Shown in pieces: positions 15,693 to 24,025 of a stretch of DNA of 63,925 bases (positions within the stretch are counted from its first letter, which is position 1; each line of letters opens with the position of its first letter). The DNA is from Planococcus salinus (GTDB lineage: Bacteria > Bacillota > Bacilli > Bacillales_A > Planococcaceae): assembly GCF_003719725.1 (NCBI RefSeq), contig NZ_RIAX01000012.1, positions 1 to 63,925 of the forward strand, given 5' to 3'. Under the pieces are notes generated by a model. It was not told the DNA's origin and made no database searches. It was given only the letters and a program-made list of their open reading frames with translations. The translations under genes and the position numbers were made by a program.

Positions 15693-16115
15693 TTGCCTAC
15701 TCCAAGTATGGAAGACCATATTGAAATCATTTATTCATTAATAGAACAAAAAGGATATGCGCGGGTATCTGATATTGCGGAAGCATTATCGGTTTTGCCT
15801 TCTTCCGTAACCAAGATGGTCCAAAAGCTGGACAAAGACGGCTATTTGATCTATGAAAGGTATCGGGGTCTTGTGTTAACCCCCAAAGGGCAAAAATTAG
15901 GGAAGCGCCTTTTGATGCGCCATGACCTTCTTGAACAGTTTCTTCGGGTGATCGGAGTGGACGAGGAGCGGATTTATGAAGATGTGGAAGGCATTGAGCA
16001 TCATTTAAGCTGGAACTCAATCGACAGGATTGCAGATTTGGTTCAGTTACTTGAAGCGCGGCCGGATTTGATCCGGGAACTGGAGAAGCTGAAGCAAGAA
16101 GAAAAAGACAGTTAG
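15693..16115 (+). CDS. mntR: Manganese-responsive transcriptional regulator
   Basis: MntR of the DtxR family, 140 residues, without the SH3-like third domain, as in B. subtilis. The metal ligands known from that protein occur at the same positions: Asp8, Glu11, His77, Glu99, Glu102 and His103. The winged-helix domain covers residues 1-70 with [16 protein letters not shown] as recognition region. With Mn2+ bound it represses manganese uptake genes and may activate exporters. TTG 15693 follows GGGAGG. No transporter gene is adjacent. Confidence 0.95.
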   Translation: MPTPSMEDHIEIIYSLIEQKGYARVSDIAEALSVLPSSVTKMVQKLDKDGYLIYERYRGLVLTPKGQKLGKRLLMRHDLLEQFLRVIGVDEERIYEDVEGIEHHLSWNSIDRIADLVQLLEARPDLIRELEKLKQEEKDS

Positions 16116-16137
16116 ACGACAGAAGGAGGTTGCGATT

Positions 16138-16995
16138 ATGGCATTGCATCCAGGAGTAAAAACAACATTGAAAGTTAAAGACCGTTCAACATCACAGTGG
16201 ATTTTGACGGATGGATCTGGTGATGAAGTGATGATGAACGAATCGGAAATTGAAGAAGGACAGGAAATCGGTGAAGAAATTGAAGTTTTCCTGTACCGCA
16301 ATCGCCAGGGCGGAATTTCTGCCACACCGATGATTCCGCATATTTTGCCAAGCCAATATGGCTGGGCGAAAGTGTTGAAAGTTTCGCGTGAAGGGGCAAT
16401 AGTTGATATCGGGACCACACGTGAAGTCTACGTATTGGCGGCTGATTTGCCGCAGATAAAGGAATTATGGCCTCAAGCTGGTGATCACCTTTTCATGACA
16501 CTTCGGACCGACAGGCTGGGTGATTTGTATGGCCGTCTGGCAACCGAAGAAAAAGTGCTCGAATTGATCGAGCCGGCTCCTGAATCGGTATTCAACAAAG
16601 ACTTGAAAGCGCGGGCTTACCGGCTGTTGCCCGTTGGTACGTTCATGATTTCAGTGCCCGAAATGTACCGGATCTTTGTGCACGAAACAGAGCGCAAAGA
16701 AGAGCCGAGGCTTGGAGAAGAAAAAACAGTCCGTGTCATTGATGTTAAGGAAGACGGGACGTTAAACGGTTCGCTTCTTCCGAGAAAGCAGGAACGTTTA
16801 TCGGAAGATGCAGAAACAATCATGCGTTTTTTGGAGGAGTCGGGCGGTCAGATGCCGTTTACGGACAAATCCACACCGGATGAAATACAGGAAATGTTCG
16901 GCATGAGCAAAGCTGCCTTCAAACGGGCGTTGGGAACGCTTTATAAAAACAGAAAAATTGTACAAGAAGAAGGCTGGACAAAGTTGACCACTTGA
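16138..16995 (+). CDS. cvfB: CvfB/YitL-family S1-domain RNA-binding protein
   Basis: A 285-residue protein with repeated S1-like OB folds and a C-terminal winged helix, the CvfB architecture. VLKVSREGAIVDIGTTREV is one S1 strand pair and the tail MFGMSKAAFKRALGTLYK is the winged-helix region. CvfB affects virulence and hemolysin expression in Staphylococcus aureus and binds RNA; the role here is inferred to be post-transcriptional. The start follows AAGGAGG. It begins 22 bp after mntR and may share its transcript. Confidence 0.9.
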   Translation: MALHPGVKTTLKVKDRSTSQWILTDGSGDEVMMNESEIEEGQEIGEEIEVFLYRNRQGGISATPMIPHILPSQYGWAKVLKVSREGAIVDIGTTREVYVLAADLPQIKELWPQAGDHLFMTLRTDRLGDLYGRLATEEKVLELIEPAPESVFNKDLKARAYRLLPVGTFMISVPEMYRIFVHETERKEEPRLGEEKTVRVIDVKEDGTLNGSLLPRKQERLSEDAETIMRFLEESGGQMPFTDKSTPDEIQEMFGMSKAAFKRALGTLYKNRKIVQEEGWTKLTT

Positions 16996-17051
16996 CGAAT
17001 GCAACTTTTTCCGAGGAACAGCGTTTAATTTGGAGAAAGGGGCTAGTTGAT

Positions 17052-17939
17052 ATGAAAAAAATGATTACGGCCATTGCTGTGATGTTTGCGTTATCGGTTT
17101 TATTGCCATCGCCCGGCTCTGCGAATGTTGGGATAAACGAAAAGTTCGGAGCACCGATTGTCGTCTACGGTGGCGACTTGACGGCCGCTGAAAAAGAAAG
17201 TGTTTCGGAAAGCTTGAATGTCTCGGAGGAAGTGGAAGTCGAAGAAATCGAAGTGACGGGACAGGACCTCGTAACCTACATCCAGGACGGGGATCCGCGG
17301 GCGAATATGTATTCTTCTGCAAAGATTACCCGTAAAGATGCAGGAGAAGACCTCGTTATTCAGATTGTGACACCTGAAAATATTACGCAAGTGACAACAG
17401 AAATGTACGCCAATGCCATGCTGACTGCAGGGATTGAAAGCGCGACAGTGGAAGTGGCAGCACCAAAACCGGTGACAGGGCATTCCGCCTTGGTAGGTAT
17501 TTATAAAGCATACGAAGTGAACGGGGAACAACTGGATCCGGAGCGGACGGATGTGGCCAATGATGAGCTGTCAGTTGCCACTGAATTGGCGGATGGGGAA
17601 ATAAGCGATGAGAAAGTAAGTGAATTGCTGACAGAAATCAAAAAGCAGATCGCTGAAAACAATCCGGCATCCCGTGAAGAAGTGGAACAGATTGTAGAAG
17701 AACAGCTGTCGAAGCTGCAAATTGAACTGAGCCCGGAAGACCGTCAATTACTGATCGATTTAATGGACCGCATCCGGAAACTGGATATCAATTTCTCTGA
17801 ATGGTCGACACAGCTGGAGGATATAAGTAAAACCATTGGCGAAGGAATCGGTGACATTGTAAATGATGAAGGGTTTTGGCAAAGTGTGAAAGATTTTTTC
17901 CGCAATATCGCCAATACCATCCGTTCCTGGTTTAACTGA
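17052..17939 (+). CDS. Secreted DUF1002 protein (YpuA-like)
   Basis: A 295-residue protein like B. subtilis YpuA. MKKMITAIAVMFALSVLL is an export signal with probable cleavage after GSA. The DUF1002 body includes GQDLVTYIQDG and LVGIYKAYEVNG. The acidic second half (residues about 180-290) is helical and ends in DFFRNIANTIRSWFN, an amphipathic tail that could attach to membrane. Function unknown. ATG 17052 follows GGAGAAAGGGG; the frame from 16992 lacks a signal peptide at its start and is rejected. Confidence 0.85.
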   Translation: MKKMITAIAVMFALSVLLPSPGSANVGINEKFGAPIVVYGGDLTAAEKESVSESLNVSEEVEVEEIEVTGQDLVTYIQDGDPRANMYSSAKITRKDAGEDLVIQIVTPENITQVTTEMYANAMLTAGIESATVEVAAPKPVTGHSALVGIYKAYEVNGEQLDPERTDVANDELSVATELADGEISDEKVSELLTEIKKQIAENNPASREEVEQIVEEQLSKLQIELSPEDRQLLIDLMDRIRKLDINFSEWSTQLEDISKTIGEGIGDIVNDEGFWQSVKDFFRNIANTIRSWFN

Positions 17940-17948
17940 CAAAACCGA

Positions 17949-17989
17949 ACAGGCATGCCCGCACACATCGCGGCATGTCTGTTTTTTTA
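17949..17989 (+). terminator. Terminator after the DUF1002 gene
   Basis: ACAGGCATGCCCGC pairs imperfectly with GCGGCATGTCTGT, followed by seven T. Confidence 0.78.
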
Positions 17990-18002
17990 TAAGGTCCTTT
18001 TC

Positions 18003-18057
18003 TTGATTGGGGCAGCAGTGAGGTGTAATATAAAGATAATATCTCGAATTCAAGATA
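18003..18057 (+). promoter_or_regulatory. Dioxygenase promoter with MhqR-type operator
   Basis: TTGATT (18003-18008), 17 bp, TAATAT (18026-18031), then TATCTCGAATTCAAGATA (18040-18057), which has one mismatch to the perfect palindrome. The operator begins a few bases after the predicted transcription start, as at azoR. Confidence 0.78.
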
Positions 18058-18073
18058 AGAGGGGGAGTTTTTT

Positions 18074-19042
18074 ATGAAGTTAGAAGGAATTCATCACGTA
18101 TCAGCCATCACAGCAGATGCCAACAAAAATCATGACTTCTTTACGCGCATTCTTGGAATGCGCTTAGTAAAGAAAAGTGTCAATCAGGACAGTACTTCTT
18201 CTTATCATCTGTTTTATGCCGATGCCGTCGGAACACCGGGAACGGATATGACATATTTCGATATCCCGATGGCAGGCAGGACGTACCCCGGCGTTTCCAG
18301 TATCAGTAACACAGCGTTCCGAATAAAAAGCGAGTCCGCGCTGCATTACTGGATTGGGCGATTTGACGAATTCAATGTGCCTCACGGCCAAATCGAGCAG
18401 CGTTTTGGCCGGCTGTCCGTGACGTTCCAGGACTTTGAAGGGTCGCGCTTAATGCTGGTAGTAGATGATGGGACCGGTATCGAATATGGCGTTCCTTGGA
18501 CAAAGGCAGAGATACCGGAAGGCTATGAGATTGTTGGATTGGGCCCTGTGCGCTTAACTGTCCGGAAAAGCGAAAAGACGGCTGCCGTATTAACGGACAT
18601 CCTGGGCTTTGAAATGATCGGCTCTTATCCTTCTGATGTAAAGGGGATGAAAGAAATTTTCGTATTTTCAACAGGAAAAGGAGGCCCCGCCGGCGAAGTA
18701 CATTTAGAGGAACGTCCGGACCTTCCTCCAGAACGACCCGGCAGAGGCAGTGTCCATCATGTGGCGTTTCGTGTAAAAACCTTTGAAGAATACAGCAAAT
18801 GGAATGCTTACTTGCGTTCAAACGGATTTATGACATCCGGAGAAGTCGACCGTTATTACTTCAAAGCGATTTATTTTCGGGAACCGAATGGCATTCTTTT
18901 CGAGTTATCGACGGATGAGCCGGGCTTTGCAACTGACGAATCAATGGATCACCTGGGGGAAAGCTTGGCGCTGCCTCCATTTCTTGAGCCGAAACGGGCA
19001 CAAATCGAAGCATCACTTCGTCCATTAACGATTAATGGATAA
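18074..19042 (+). CDS. Ring-cleaving dioxygenase (VOC family, MhqA/MhqO-like)
   Basis: A 322-residue extradiol dioxygenase/glyoxalase-superfamily protein with two VOC modules. GIHHVSAIT near residue 5, VHHVAFR near residue 218 and GILFELSTDEPGF near residue 275 supply the usual His, His, Glu metal ligands. Relatives in B. subtilis open hydroquinone or catechol rings and belong to the MhqR regulon. The MhqR-type operator upstream supports the same role. GAGGGGGAG precedes the ATG. A small GNAT gene follows 44 bp downstream, probably in the same operon. Confidence 0.9.
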   Translation: MKLEGIHHVSAITADANKNHDFFTRILGMRLVKKSVNQDSTSSYHLFYADAVGTPGTDMTYFDIPMAGRTYPGVSSISNTAFRIKSESALHYWIGRFDEFNVPHGQIEQRFGRLSVTFQDFEGSRLMLVVDDGTGIEYGVPWTKAEIPEGYEIVGLGPVRLTVRKSEKTAAVLTDILGFEMIGSYPSDVKGMKEIFVFSTGKGGPAGEVHLEERPDLPPERPGRGSVHHVAFRVKTFEEYSKWNAYLRSNGFMTSGEVDRYYFKAIYFREPNGILFELSTDEPGFATDESMDHLGESLALPPFLEPKRAQIEASLRPLTING

Positions 19043-19086
19043 AGAAAAATGCTTTCCACAGGAGAAAATATGAGGAGGAAATCGGA

Positions 19087-19368
19087 ATGGAATTTGTATT
19101 GACAGAACTCGGACAAGACGAGTTTGCATATCGTTACACAGAAGGTGAGTCAGTCAAAGCTGAAATCACCTGGACGGAGCTGGCGAATGTGATGGTCATT
19201 GAGCATACCTTTGTTGATGAATCATTGCGCAACCAAGGGATTGCAAAAAAATTATTGGATCGCGCTGCGGAATATGCACGTGAAAAAGGGTATAAAATGG
19301 AGCCGGTATGTTCCTATGCAGTGGTAGCGTTCGACCGCTACAAAGACTATGAAGATGTAAAAGTATAA
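19087..19368 (+). CDS. Small GNAT-like acetyltransferase (YjdJ-type)
   Basis: A 93-residue single-domain GNAT protein of the short YjdJ type. VIEHTFVDESLRNQGIAKKL contains the acetyl-CoA-binding loop RNQGIA. GGAGGAAA precedes the ATG. It follows the dioxygenase gene without a terminator and so may be induced by the same electrophiles; the acceptor is unknown. Confidence 0.85.
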   Translation: MEFVLTELGQDEFAYRYTEGESVKAEITWTELANVMVIEHTFVDESLRNQGIAKKLLDRAAEYAREKGYKMEPVCSYAVVAFDRYKDYEDVKV

Positions 19369-19373
19369 ATATT

Positions 19374-19414
19374 AAAAAGCAATCCGCTGATACTGACCAG
19401 TGGATTGCTTTTTA
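19374..19414 (+). terminator. Terminator of the dioxygenase-GNAT operon
   Basis: AAAAAGCAATCCGCTG and CAGTGGATTGCTTTTT form a long stem with T-rich tail. Confidence 0.88.
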
Positions 19415-19452
19415 TGTGCCTGCTATGTAATTATCCATACATAACCTCCGTT

Positions 19453-19551
19453 TTATAGAGTAGTCATAAAGAATACAACAGCCGTTAAAATTGACGCTCC
19501 GCCTATCCCGTACAGAAAATCTGCCTGGTTAAAAATCAGTTTCTTTTCCAT
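19453..19551 (-). CDS. Predicted 32-residue membrane peptide under a sigma-B promoter
   Basis: An unrecognised small gene. It encodes MEKKLIFNQADFLYG followed by one hydrophobic helix (IGGASILTAVVFFMTTL). The ATG at 19551 lies eight bases after GAGAGGAG, a strong ribosome binding site, and a sigma-B-type promoter sits about 38 bp upstream. Promoter, ribosome binding site, start, and basic N-terminus before one transmembrane segment agree, so I think it is real despite its size. A membrane stress peptide is a guess. Confidence 0.62.
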   Translation of the reverse strand: MEKKLIFNQADFLYGIGGASILTAVVFFMTTL

Positions 19552-19588
19552 TTCGTGATGCTCCTCTCAAAATGTTGTTACTTTCTAA

Positions 19589-19613
19589 CTACCCGGCTGA
19601 AAATGCTGTAAAC
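19589..19613 (-). promoter_or_regulatory. Sigma-B-type promoter of the 32-residue peptide gene
   Basis: Read on the minus strand, GTTTAC, 13 bp, GGGTAG. Only 3 bp separate its -35 from that of the divergent promoter at 19617. Confidence 0.7.
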
Positions 19614-19616
19614 ATG

Positions 19617-19641
19617 GTTTAATCGAAATTCGATAGGGAAA
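19617..19641 (+). promoter_or_regulatory. Sigma-B-type promoter of the DUF4064 gene
   Basis: GTTTAA (19617-19622), 13 bp, GGGAAA (19636-19641): a consensus -35 and near-consensus -10. Confidence 0.75.
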
Positions 19642-19715
19642 TCTTTTAATATGAAACCATCTTCGATTATTCACGTATAAATAAAAGAAGAATACATAAG
19701 GAAGAGGTGGAGCCA

Positions 19716-20225
19716 ATGAACAGCAATAAAATCAACAGGACAGGAGAACGGATTCTGGGAATTATCGGTGCAGTGTTCAATGTATTGGTCATTTTTCTGA
19801 TGATCTTTTTGCTCACCAGCTTAAGCGGCTTTGAAGGAAGCCCGGAACAACAGCAGCTGGAACAGGAAATAATGAATGACCCTGCGCTGTCCGACCCTGA
19901 AGAAGCTCAGATGGTGGTTGACGCTGTGAATGTATTTATCGGTGGATCCGGCATTGTTTTTTGGGTAATCATCGCCATTCTGGTCATCAGCACCATTTTT
20001 GCAATTCTGGCTATCGTGAATCTTAAAGGAGACCGCAACCCAAGGCTTGCCGGCTTGTTCTTTATCTTAGCCGGGGTATTTGCAGGGCTGTTGTCCATCA
20101 CATCTATCCTGTTCTACATCGCAGCTATCATGTGTTTTGCGCGCAAACCGCCGTTGCAGGATGATATGCTTCGAAAAGATGACACGGTGCGACGTGAAGA
20201 TGAAACACCGTATCGTCCTTTGTAA
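19716..20225 (+). CDS. DUF4064-type membrane protein
   Basis: A 169-residue protein with about three to four transmembrane segments: residues 14-40, 75-95 and 105-130. An acidic, glutamine-rich loop (EGSPEQQQLEQEIMNDP) lies between the first two, and a charged hydrophilic tail ends the chain. I place it in the DUF4064 group by length and pattern. ATG 19716 follows GGAAGAGGTGG; GTG 19707 lies within that site. The consensus sigma-B promoter implies a general stress membrane protein. Function unknown. Confidence 0.75.
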   Translation: MNSNKINRTGERILGIIGAVFNVLVIFLMIFLLTSLSGFEGSPEQQQLEQEIMNDPALSDPEEAQMVVDAVNVFIGGSGIVFWVIIAILVISTIFAILAIVNLKGDRNPRLAGLFFILAGVFAGLLSITSILFYIAAIMCFARKPPLQDDMLRKDDTVRREDETPYRPL

Positions 20226-20262
20226 AACAAAAAAGCACCCGCTCACATAGCGGGTGCTTTCA
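20226..20262. terminator. Bidirectional terminator overlapping the GNAT stop codon
   Basis: AAAGCACCCGCT (20232-20243) and AGCGGGTGCTTT (20249-20260) form a perfect 12-bp stem. The loop contains the stop codon of the convergent minus-strand GNAT gene, whose last codons form the stem. Confidence 0.85.
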
Positions 20263-20734
20263 TTCTGTAAACGTATTTTGCTGTCTTTAAAGGGTGGCCT
20301 TCAAATAATTCCTCAAATTCCTCAACCAATTCAAAACCATTCGTCTCATAAAAATGACGGCCTTTTTTGTTTTCACATTCAACGTATACGAATAATTGGG
20401 AGCCGTTCAACAGGTAAGAGAGCCCACTGTGCAGAAGCTGCTTGCCGTAACCGTTTCGTTGATGTTCGGGTTTCAAGTACATGGCAATCAATTCAGCATC
20501 TCCGTCTTCGTCCACTTTGGTAAAATTGGCGAAACCGACTGCCTCCCCGTCATGCTCTGCCAAAAGCAGGATGGTTCGTTCGAGTCTCATTTCCACCATG
20601 GCGGCCGAGTAGGATTTATCTAAAAAGCTTTTTTGTATTTGAGAAGGAATAATGCCCTCATACGTATCGCTCCAGCTGATATGGGCAATTTCCTGAACTG
20701 ATGTTATATCTTGTGGTGTGCCTGCACGAATCAT
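20243..20734 (-). CDS. GNAT-family N-acetyltransferase
   Basis: A 163-residue GNAT protein. LIAMYLKPEHQRNGYGKQLL contains the acetyl-CoA motif QRNGYGKQ, and GRHFYETNGFELV the C-terminal strand. Substrate unknown. Its final codons and stop lie in the shared terminator hairpin. Confidence 0.88.
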   Translation of the reverse strand: MIRAGTPQDITSVQEIAHISWSDTYEGIIPSQIQKSFLDKSYSAAMVEMRLERTILLLAEHDGEAVGFANFTKVDEDGDAELIAMYLKPEHQRNGYGKQLLHSGLSYLLNGSQLFVYVECENKKGRHFYETNGFELVEEFEELFEGHPLKTAKYVYRMKAPAM

Positions 20735-20829
20735 TCCATCACCTCTGAAATTCTTTTTGTCATCATATCAAAAAAGGCCGCTAATAGCCAATGATGTGGA
20801 ATAATAATAAAGAAAGGAGAAGATAAGCA

Positions 20830-21288
20830 ATGAGCTGGAAAACGTATCAATTTGATGAACTGACAACAGAGGAGTTATATGACTTTTTAAAGCTTCGCGT
20901 GGATGTATTTGTCGTTGAGCAAAATTGTCCTTATCCGGAACTGGATGGATTGGACCAACAGGCTATTCATATAGCATACGGAGAAAATGGGAAAACTCTG
21001 GCATATGCCAGGCTCGTTCCGGCAGGAGTGAAATATGAGGCGCCGTCCATCGGCAGGGTAATCGTGCATCCGGAAGCGAGAAACCGTGGACTTGCACGCC
21101 GGTTATTGCATCAATGCATCGACTTTATCCAGACGCACTGGAAGGCGGAGGAAATCCAATTGCAGGGTCAGGTTTACTTGCAGCAATTTTATGAGTCGGT
21201 CGGGTTCCAAACAGTTTCTGACATCTATGAAGAAGATGGCATCCCTCATGTCGACATGAAACTCCACAGCAAGCAGCTGCAGGATTAA
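20830..21288 (+). CDS. ElaA-type GNAT acetyltransferase
   Basis: A 152-residue protein of the ElaA GNAT subgroup. FLKLRVDVFVVEQNCPYPE is the diagnostic N-terminal motif, and VIVHPEARNRGLARRLL binds acetyl-CoA. ElaA proteins are of unclear function. The ATG follows AGAAAGGAGA. No terminator is evident before the next unit. Confidence 0.9.
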   Translation: MSWKTYQFDELTTEELYDFLKLRVDVFVVEQNCPYPELDGLDQQAIHIAYGENGKTLAYARLVPAGVKYEAPSIGRVIVHPEARNRGLARRLLHQCIDFIQTHWKAEEIQLQGQVYLQQFYESVGFQTVSDIYEEDGIPHVDMKLHSKQLQD

Positions 21289-21355
21289 AAGCTTTGATAA
21301 AGTGCTGTTTTTTCATATTTTGACGGGCAGTAAAGACGGAGAGCCCGCTGGTAAA

Positions 21356-21381
21356 GTTTCTCTTTAAGCGGATAAGGGTAA
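21356..21381 (+). promoter_or_regulatory. Sigma-B-type promoter of the YtxH-like gene
   Basis: GTTTCT (21356-21361), 14 bp, GGGTAA (21376-21381), with the start codon about 36 bp downstream. Confidence 0.68.
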
Positions 21382-21416
21382 AGTAACAACAAAAGCGACT
21401 GATAGGAGTGGTGCAA

Positions 21417-21797
21417 ATGGCAAGAGGAAAAGGAAGAGGTTTGTTATTGGCGGGTTTGGCTGCCGGTGCATACGCATATTTCAAAGATCCGAAGAACAGG
21501 GAAAAAGCGACAATTGCTTTTAACGATACGAAAGCGAAGGTGAATGCTTTTATGGAATCTCAAAACCTGGATAAGAACGAAAAGGAAGAAAAGCGCAATA
21601 ACCCGGAAACCCCCCGCGAGAACAAAATGGTATCTGAAGGAGCTATGACAAGCGTTCAATACTACAATGAAAACGAGCAGGGACAAGAAGAGGAAGACGA
21701 AAACGCCAAACTTTCTCCCAATGACACAAGCCGCGAAAAATCGGAGAACACGGAAAGCGTAGCTCCTGAAACAAAGATCAACACTGAAAACCTGTAG
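21417..21797 (+). CDS. YtxH-like general stress protein
   Basis: A 126-residue protein. MARGKGRGLLLAGLAAGAYA is a short glycine/alanine-rich hydrophobic segment, then YFKDPKNREKA as in YtxH proteins, then a long acidic, disordered, hydrophilic tail. B. subtilis YtxH is sigma-B controlled, and a sigma-B-type promoter lies here as well. ATG 21417 is eight bases after AGGAG. Biochemical function unknown; membrane association is likely. Confidence 0.8.
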   Translation: MARGKGRGLLLAGLAAGAYAYFKDPKNREKATIAFNDTKAKVNAFMESQNLDKNEKEEKRNNPETPRENKMVSEGAMTSVQYYNENEQGQEEEDENAKLSPNDTSREKSENTESVAPETKINTENL

Positions 21798-21830
21798 AAA
21801 GGATGGGTAAATCCCATCCTTTTTATTTTT
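21798..21830. terminator. Terminator after the YtxH-like gene
   Basis: AAAGGATGGG and CCCATCCTTT pair around TAAAT with a T-rich tail; it may also serve the convergent MFS gene. Confidence 0.82.
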
Positions 21831-21843
21831 GGGTTAGAAAAAT

Positions 21844-22989
21844 TTAATTTGTTGAGCAGGTCTGCTTTTTACTGGCAAAAATATTTACTGCCGCCGTAAG
21901 GATCAGGAGAGTGCCGCTTAGGACAAACCCTCCATTGGCCGTTACTGCCAATGCCCCCGTTACACTCGAACCCGCCACCACGCCAACCGAGAAAAATGCA
22001 TAAAAGTACCCGTATGCCCTGCCTCTGGAATAAGGGGTCGTCGAATCGATCAACAAGGAATTGATGGACGGGAACAGCAAAGCAAATCCGACTCCATAAG
22101 TACACATCGCAGCATACAGCAAGGGTGCCATAGTGACGGCACTCAGAAAGAAGAGAGACCCGCCCATCAACAGGAAACCAGCAATCAAGGTATAGACAGG
22201 CTTGCTTTTATCGAAGATACGATTGACCGGCAACAGAAAAACAAGAATCGCCGAAATGCCGAATGTACTCAGCAGCAAACCACTCATTTCTGAAGCAAAA
22301 TCCAAATCTTCCACTTTTAAAGGAAGCATATAAGCGAGAACCCCTTGTGAAAACATCAGGAAAAAAGCACCTGAAAATGCCTGAATCAATCCACGGTTAG
22401 CAAGCAATTGCTTTACAGAAACAGCTGGCTCCGGAAGTTCGTCTTTTTTTTCAACGGATCTCTTCAATATGAAAAAAGCAGCTACGCCCAACAAAAGCAA
22501 AATGCCGCCGATGATGGCCATGGTTTCGGAAGTGCTGGTGCGGCTTGTGTAGATGGCACTGAAAGCAGGGCCGGTGATGGCCGCCATGCCTACAAATGCG
22601 CCTGAAACAGCAGCCCCTTTTCCTCTCCTGCTGTGATCAGTCCGGTTCGCCAAATAAGTGAAAGCAGCCGGGATGGTCAAGCCGGCAAAAATTCCATGAA
22701 GAAAACGGATCAGCAACAGGCTGTAAGGCCCTTCAGCCAACGAATAAGAGAACAAAATGCCTCCGGTCAAAAATAAACCGGCAATCAAAATAGCAAACGG
22801 TCCTTTTCTGTCCGAGTAGATACCGGAAATAAGATTTCCGATGGTATTCGACAGCGAATACATTCCGACAACCAGTCCTGTGAGAAACGGTGTTGCGCCT
22901 AAAGAAATCGCAAATGGACTCATGATCGGAAGCTGGGCGAAAAGATCGAAGAAAGCGAAGAAAATAATCAAATATATAAAGAAACGCAA
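21844..22989 (-). CDS. MFS transporter
   Basis: A 381-residue major facilitator with about twelve hydrophobic segments. VGMYSLSNTIGNLISGIYSDRKG is the loop 2-3 signature region, with GIYSDRKG as motif A. A drug- or metabolite-efflux type is likely, but substrate cannot be assigned. Start is TTG 22989 (MRFFIY) after GTGAGGGG. Confidence 0.88.
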   Translation of the reverse strand: MRFFIYLIIFFAFFDLFAQLPIMSPFAISLGATPFLTGLVVGMYSLSNTIGNLISGIYSDRKGPFAILIAGLFLTGGILFSYSLAEGPYSLLLIRFLHGIFAGLTIPAAFTYLANRTDHSRRGKGAAVSGAFVGMAAITGPAFSAIYTSRTSTSETMAIIGGILLLLGVAAFFILKRSVEKKDELPEPAVSVKQLLANRGLIQAFSGAFFLMFSQGVLAYMLPLKVEDLDFASEMSGLLLSTFGISAILVFLLPVNRIFDKSKPVYTLIAGFLLMGGSLFFLSAVTMAPLLYAAMCTYGVGFALLFPSINSLLIDSTTPYSRGRAYGYFYAFFSVGVVAGSSVTGALAVTANGGFVLSGTLLILTAAVNIFASKKQTCSTN

Positions 22990-23028
22990 AAAAGCCCCTC
23001 ACTTTCGTAAACGAATGAATAACAGATG

Positions 23029-23055
23029 GATTAACTTTACACCAAAGAAGGGTAA
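23029..23055 (+). promoter_or_regulatory. Weak sigma-B-type promoter candidate (lipid kinase)
   Basis: GATTAA, 15 bp, GGGTAA. The -10 is good, but the spacer is long and the -35 has one mismatch, so this is the weakest member of the set. Confidence 0.35.
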
Positions 23056-23094
23056 AGACACACATAAAGACATTATATCACCGGAGGTCACAGG

Positions 23095-23991
23095 ATGAAA
23101 AAGGCTATGTTTATCTTAAATCCATCTGCTGGAAAAGAGCAGGCAGTTGAATACCGTGAACAAGTGGAGACGGCCTTGGAAGACATGGGTTATGCCGTCG
23201 ACACGAGGGCCACTGAAAAAGAAAGAGACGCGATTCACTTTGCAAGGGAAGCATGTGAGGAAAAGTACGATTTTGTAGTAGCGATGGGAGGGGATGGAAC
23301 CATTAACGAAGCGGTGACTGGTCTGGCGGAACAATCGCATCAGCCATTGTTTTCCTTGATTCCGCTGGGGACCGTCAACGACTTTGCGAGGGCCCTCAAC
23401 ATTTCATTGGACCCGCCTGAAGCCATCGAAGCCCTTAAAACCGGAACGGAAAAACGAGTCGATATCGCAAAAGTGGGAAATCTTTACTTCATGAATATTT
23501 TAGCGATTGGTCACATCGCCGAATCGACTTATGAAGTTTCGCCGGAACAAAAAACCCGTTTTGGAGCCTTCGCTTATTTTTTGGAAGGAATCAAAGCTAT
23601 TACGTCGGACGAGGAAATGCATTTTGACATCATCCACGACCATGGAGAGTGGTCGGGGGAAGCGAAGTTAGTGTTGGTTGCTCTCACCAATTCGGTGGGG
23701 GGGTTTGAAAAACTGGCACCTGAAGCACTGACAGATGATGGGTTGCTTCATCTCTATATTGTGAAAAACGCAGCTTTGCCCGCTTTTATCCGAATGGCCA
23801 GTGCGTTGATAAGAGGGCAGTTGGAAAAAGACCCGGCTGTTGAAGTGGTACAAACGACCAAAGTTTCAATTAAAACAACCGAACCTTTATCCTGCAACAT
23901 TGACGGTGATGAAGGCTGTGCCACACCTTTTGTTGTAGAAGTGATGCCACGGCATATCCGGGCGCTTGTGCCTCCTGACCCGGCAGATTAA
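23095..23991 (+). CDS. Diacylglycerol/lipid kinase (YegS/DgkB family)
   Basis: A 298-residue DAGK-catalytic protein. ILNPSAGKE starts the fold, VAMGGDGTINEAV is the nucleotide-binding GGDGT motif, and LGTVNDFARAL follows. CNIDGDEG near the end is typical of soluble diacylglycerol kinases. It should phosphorylate diacylglycerol or a related lipid at the membrane with ATP. DgkB is probable, but YegS-like paralogues with other substrates exist. The ATG overlaps GGAGGTCACAGG. Confidence 0.9.
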   Translation: MKKAMFILNPSAGKEQAVEYREQVETALEDMGYAVDTRATEKERDAIHFAREACEEKYDFVVAMGGDGTINEAVTGLAEQSHQPLFSLIPLGTVNDFARALNISLDPPEAIEALKTGTEKRVDIAKVGNLYFMNILAIGHIAESTYEVSPEQKTRFGAFAYFLEGIKAITSDEEMHFDIIHDHGEWSGEAKLVLVALTNSVGGFEKLAPEALTDDGLLHLYIVKNAALPAFIRMASALIRGQLEKDPAVEVVQTTKVSIKTTEPLSCNIDGDEGCATPFVVEVMPRHIRALVPPDPAD

Positions 23992-24025
23992 AAGGCAACC
24001 ATCTCCAGGAGATGGTTGCCTTTTG
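23990..24025 (+). terminator. Lipid kinase gene terminator
   Basis: AAAAGGCAACCATCT and AGATGGTTGCCTTTT form a 15-bp perfect stem. Confidence 0.9.
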
